Shown here: in pieces, positions 59,881 through 64,000 of the stretch
Layout: each line of letters opens with the position of its first letter
Numbering within the stretch: the stretch's first letter is position 1
Assembly: GCA_048772705.1 (NCBI GenBank)
Contig: JBLWGC010000224.1
Coordinates: 124,001 to 188,000, forward strand
Reading direction: 5' to 3'
DNA length: 64,000 nucleotides
Origin: Leidyana gryllorum EB-2025a
Taxonomy: Eukaryota; Apicomplexa
Translations under genes and position numbers: made by a program
Notes under the pieces: generated by a model
The model's input: the letters and a program-made list of their open reading frames with translations, nothing else
Databases searched by the model: none
Told to the model about the DNA's origin: nothing

Positions 59881-61418
59881 ATGACAAGCACGGCAACTAC
59901 CACCACTGCAACAACTACAACAATGACGGCGAACAGGGCGCCCCCTTATCCACCGCAATACTATCCCCGTCCGGGGAAGTCGCCGTACAATAATTACGAC
60001 AACCATTATCGGGAAACCCCAACGGTGCGGCCATCGAGTCTGCACCGAGCAAATAGCGGAAGTGGTCGGTTCGCGACCGGTGTGAGTGGCGGAAACTGTC
60101 GGCTTCAGCGGCACCACTCATCGTCCCAAGCTGGGCAACCAAGTATACATGGAGCCGCTGAAGGAAGTCAAGGGCGCGCTTGGAGTGGTCAAACAGGAGT
60201 ATCACGGCCGGCAGCACCCATGGCAATTCCGCTTAGAATAGGTCGACAGTACGACATTGGTCGGGAAGTTGGTACCGGCTCGTTTGGGAGTGTGTACGAG
60301 GCGCGTTGTGTGGATACGAACGAAACTGTGGCGATCAAGACTGTGTTGCAGGTACGTTGAGTTCTTTTGATTGTGTGTGGTTGAGTGAGTGTTTCTTGTG
60401 CAGGATCCACGGTATAAGAACAGGGAGTTGGATGTGATGATGAAAATGCATCATCCGAATGTGATTGCGCTGAAGGATTATTTGTATACGGATTCGATGT
60501 CGTCTGGCGGGGAGGTGTTGCGGTACCTGAATTTGGTGATGGAGTTTATTCCGGATACGATATTCCAGTTGCTGCGTACATACAACGCGAGTCGGCAGCA
60601 ATTGCCAGTGGAGTTGGTGAAGGTTTACACGTACCAGATGCTGCGGGCCATAGGCTATGTACATTCGTTGGGTATCTGCCATCGTGACATAAAGCCACAG
60701 AATCTGTTGGTCGATCCGGAATCACACGTGTTGAAGCTGTGCGACTTTGGTTCGGCAAAGAAGCTCCAGAAAGGTGGGTGACGATTTGGTGGATGTTGTG
60801 ACTCTACTATGATCGGGCAGACGAGTCTTCTGTATCCTATATATGCACTCGCTTCTACCGTGCGCCTGAGCTGATGCTCGGAGCGACGGAGTATTCCAAG
60901 GCGATAGACATTTGGTCAGTTGGTTGTGTGATGGCGGAGCTACTGATAGGGAAACCTTTATTCGCTGGAGAGACTTCGGTGGATCAGCTAATGAAAATCA
61001 TTGGGTTTCTGGGGCCGCCTTCACATGAGCAATTGGAGGCGATGAACTACCAATACAGTAGCTATCCGTTTGCCAACCTCGCCAAGAAAAGTGATAGTAG
61101 ATCTCCGTTTGATCAATTGAGGTCACGATACCCTCACCTCCCCCAAGAAGCCTGTGACTTGCTGAGCTGTATGTTGCGGTTTGACCCAGCACGACGGATT
61201 CCCCCGTACGAGGTAAGTTGTTGGTATGCTGCAGTTTGATTGGTTGGCAGGCACTGGCACACCCTTTTTTCGATTCACTGCGAGACCGAAGTTTTCTCTT
61301 ATCGGATGCGCATCAAGTACCCCCGCTGTTCAATTTCAGTGATCACGAGCTGAGGCAGATGAGTAGCGAAGCAAAATCAAAGGTGATACCCCCCTGGGTT
61401 CAGAGAATACAATGCTAG
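59881..61418 (+). CDS. GSK3: Glycogen synthase kinase 3 (GSK3/shaggy), paralogue B
   Basis: Exons 59881-60351, 60404-60773, 60821-61212 and 61251-61418 give 466 residues. The first 118 are a Thr-, Pro- and Ser-rich extension absent from paralogue A. The kinase domain has [39 protein letters not shown] and [13 protein letters not shown], so the catalytic and primed-substrate residues are intact. Two of its introns, after FGSAKKLQKG and after the PPYE segment, sit at the same places as in paralogue A; a third, after VLQ, is extra. The extension may set localisation. Confidence 0.93.
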
Positions 61419-61491
61419 CTTTTCTTCTCTGTGACATTGAGGCCTAGTCTGTGTTACATATTGAACATCCTGCGCGTGCTTGTTGAGAAAC

Positions 61492-61986
61492 TTACTCTGT
61501 TGCCAGTTGAGCCGCCTCCTTGTTTATCTTGTCAATTTGAGCATTCAGTGCTCCAATGGCAGACGCCAACTGGAAACAACAAGCATTCTTACTCGACAGC
61601 TCGGGCAGACCCATCCGGGGGCCGAGGGCAGGGCAAGGCAATTGGCGGGGGCCTGGCCTGGCCGGGCCCAACTAAATTGGTCCCTCGGCCTCCGGCGGTG
61701 AAGGTGGCGTGGCTTACGTGTTGATTGTGGGTGAGTAGAGCTCCCTCAACTTCACCGACTGTGCGTTCTACCAAGACTCCGCCGACCATCCGCATACATC
61801 TTCGGGTTTTGTCAGCTTCTTTGAGTGCTCCCAGGACCAGTCTACACGATACCAGTGGAAAAAAGGTGTGTGCTTCCCAACTCACTCTGTCTCGCGTTGA
61901 TCAGTGATAAGGTCTGTGACCTTCTGATTGAGTGCAAACCTCTGTTTCTCCAGGTCAGCAAACTTGGCTTGCGGTGTAGCTGCCAT
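61492..61986 (-). CDS. PFD2: Prefoldin subunit 2
   Basis: Exons 61986-61886, 61841-61718 and 61569-61492 give 100 residues. The signature LVLGALKEADKTRRCMRMVGGVLVERTVGEV closely follows the beta-prefoldin PFD2 pattern, with the two helices of the coiled-coil tentacle around it. Prefoldin hands unfolded actin and tubulin to the chaperonin CCT. The protein is near the short end of the family (yeast about 111, human about 154 residues). The stop TAA lies in a donor-like AGTAAGTT, so a longer tail is possible. Its start is 66 nt from the divergent MFS transporter. Confidence 0.88.
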
Positions 61987-62052
61987 GTGGAGGTCAAAAA
62001 AAGAGTGTGATTTCCTTAGGAGGGATGCAAACTTGTTGATATCGGGGCTGCG

Positions 62053-64000
62053 ATGGCATCAGCGGACTTGAATCAAGCGAGCCCCATCTTGAGTTACAGT
62101 CAAGGAGTGTATTTGAGTACATGGAACAACGCTGCTCGAACAGAGATAGCCGATATGAGTGTTCAATTATCTCAGGCGCGTGGTATCTGGAGAGGGTATT
62201 TGTTGGGTCAATTGGCAAATGTTAGCAAAGCCGCGTTATGGTGGTCTACGTTTGGTATTTTAGCAGTTGCGATGCTCGAGAGTGATTTGGCATTAGCTGT
62301 GACTCGAGCACCATTCAATTTGGCGCTTTTGATCACATCTCCAATGGCGGTGGCGGCCGCTGAGAAATTCAGAATACGACGACTATTGCTCGTTGCAACC
62401 ACTGGCAGATTGATAGTGTGGTCCTTCTTTATCCCTCTCACCTGGATTATCGTCCGCAACGTTTTTGCCGACTTGTCAATCTTCTGGGGTCTGATGATCT
62501 TTCTGATGTTCTGTGACGGGGTGCAAGTTGCCTTCTCAAACGCCGTGGACATAGACTGTGGAGGTTTAGATTCACTGTCCAATGCCTATGACTTACCTCT
62601 CACTGACTTCTTGCGATACCGTTTCACCACTATACATCAACTCGTCTTTGACTCTTCATTCATCTTTCTGACCCCTCCAATCATAATGTTATTCGTCTTT
62701 ATTTCAAGACACTTTCAGAGCGCTCCTGCCGCCACCGAATCGCCTCTGCTTCCTAACCACAACCCAACAGACTCCCACAACTGGCTCCACGCCCTCGCAC
62801 GACTTATACCCACTCAAATAACAGGCCCAGATCCGAGTGTATTTGTACTCAGTCTGGGCATAGCACTCGTGTTTGGCGTACTCTCCTCTCTGTCACTGTA
62901 CTTTTACTCAAAGTATATTCCCCCTCCTCTCCCCCGGCCCACTAATGGACACGCGGCCTCCCTCATCACCGACAACACCAGCGCCGCTACACGCTCGGTG
63001 CGCACAGAGGAGATCGGCTGGCCCTACGAACCGGTTGCCGCCCCTGCCAGCCTCCGGAAAGCTTACAAAGAAAAGCTGTCGGAAGTGGTGGAAGGCTTTC
63101 TCTTTGTCTGGAGAGACAGAGCTCTTAAATGGAGATTAGTCCTCCTCGCGCTCGAAACCGCTCTGGAAGACTCAATGGTCTCTGTCATTATTCCAATGAT
63201 AGGTAAGCCGCACGCCTCCTCTTAATCTCAATTTCTGCTCCCACCAGCCCTCCATGCCATATCGTTCCTCGGCCACACCACTGACCGAACTGTCGCAGCC
63301 CTCATCAGCGCTGTGGCCATCGCGGTCGGAAAACTCGGAGGTGTTCTTGCCGGTGTCTATCTGGCAACCAATTACAGCAATAACGACCAATCTCAAAGGC
63401 CTCCTCGACACCTATTCACTCATGTTCTCTTATCGAGCCTCTCTCTAATTCTTCTCCCTTGGGGATATATCACAGCTGAACGAGCTCTGATGCCAATGAA
63501 ACCCAACACTGCGTTCATACCTTCTCCTTCACCCCTCTTCAGCTGTGGTGCCGTACTAGTCGGTAAGCCCGAATAACCACTTTCGTTCCAATACCCACAC
63601 AGGCGTCTTCCTCTTCTTTGTCTTCTCTACCGCACCCAAAATCGGGTTCGCCAGCTTGATCCAGAGCCGAGTCACACAGGATGATCAGGCCGCTCGTGTA
63701 TTCGGATTTACCGGCATGTTCGTCACCATCACTGACGGCATCATGATCACCGTTATCAACTTGATCTTTTACTTCCCCGGCCGGGACCGCTTCGACCTCG
63801 CCTTATGGCTGGTCTTCGCCTTCTACATGATCCACGCCATCATTGAATGGACTTTAGGTAAGAATCAACACAAGCATTAGTCAAATCAGTTCACCAAATT
63901 CAATCAGGCCCTCGATTAGTTAGACAACAACCCATGATTGACCGATCCTCCTCAGCGCCAACTGGAGCGTCTCCCCATACTGACTCCACATACTGCTCTG
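62053..64000 (+). CDS. MFS-type multi-pass membrane transporter, 3' partial
   Basis: Exons 62053-63202, 63248-63562, 63603-63857 and 63908 onward give at least 604 residues; the frame is still open at the right edge. About a dozen hydrophobic segments are visible in two groups, separated by a hydrophilic loop near residues 280-355 (PLPRPTNGHAASLI onward), the usual MFS plan. Segments such as FWGLMIFLMFCDGVQVAFSNAVDIDCGG and SLRKAYKEKLSEVVEGFLFVWRD have no family signature I can name. The substrate is unknown. Confidence 0.68.

Noticed and set aside
61431-61885. Plus-strand frames over prefoldin 2
   Set aside because: They are antisense to the PFD2 exons and introns and have no start context or domain.

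Overview
The window is nuclear DNA from a gene-dense, intron-rich protist. Genes lie on both strands. Most are split by canonical GT-AG introns of roughly 37-65 nt, codon use is mixed, and all three standard stop codons are used. A secreted protein with two CPW-WPC-type domains (29917-31467) points to an alveolate, because that family is known mainly from apicomplexans and relatives. A SAS-6 head-domain protein and GCP3 show that the cell builds centrioles or basal bodies. Together with the small introns and close gene packing, I infer a free-living or parasitic alveolate, possibly Perkinsus-like. The genus is a guess from gene content, not a search result.

Layout. Positions 1-39.8 kb hold a dense housekeeping block: ADP-forming acyl-CoA synthetase (cut by the left edge), a class-I amidotransferase, ZNHIT2, a SAS-6-like protein, an Unkempt-like CCCH protein, GCP3, a tetraspan protein, a nucleoredoxin-like protein with a damaged active site, an EI24-like membrane protein, GRASP, a WBP11-like protein, derlin, a TMEM42-like protein, Cwc2 with an added WW domain, ribosomal protein L3, two tandem HlyIII/PAQR proteins, a Bfr1-like protein, syntaxin 5, the CPW-WPC protein, a GSK3 kinase, a ZIP metal transporter, a coiled-coil protein, ARV1, two unknown proteins and CDC50. 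Secretory-pathway functions are frequent (GRASP, derlin, Stx5, ARV1, CDC50, VAP), but I see no sign that they form one operon-like unit.

Positions 39.8-58.3 kb form a different landscape. Long gene-poor stretches with microsatellites separate six genes carrying MSP/VAP-type domains, ranging from a bare MSP domain to a double-MSP protein to a canonical membrane-anchored VAP. Inserted among them are two tandem F-box/leucine-rich-repeat-like genes on the minus strand, one full length and one split or decayed. This is the most unusual locus in the window.

Positions 58.3-64 kb return to ordinary density: a secreted Thr-rich mucin-like protein, a second GSK3 paralogue, prefoldin subunit 2 and an MFS transporter cut by the right edge. 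Gene spacing is extreme. Several divergent pairs have start codons only 23-76 nt apart, several same-strand neighbours are 10-26 nt apart or overlap by 4 nt, and AG acceptor sites sit just upstream of some start codons. This would fit polycistronic transcription with spliced-leader trans-splicing, an inference that needs transcript data.

Exon joins are my own readings. I kept those that preserve frame, use GT-AG borders and restore family motifs. No database search was possible.
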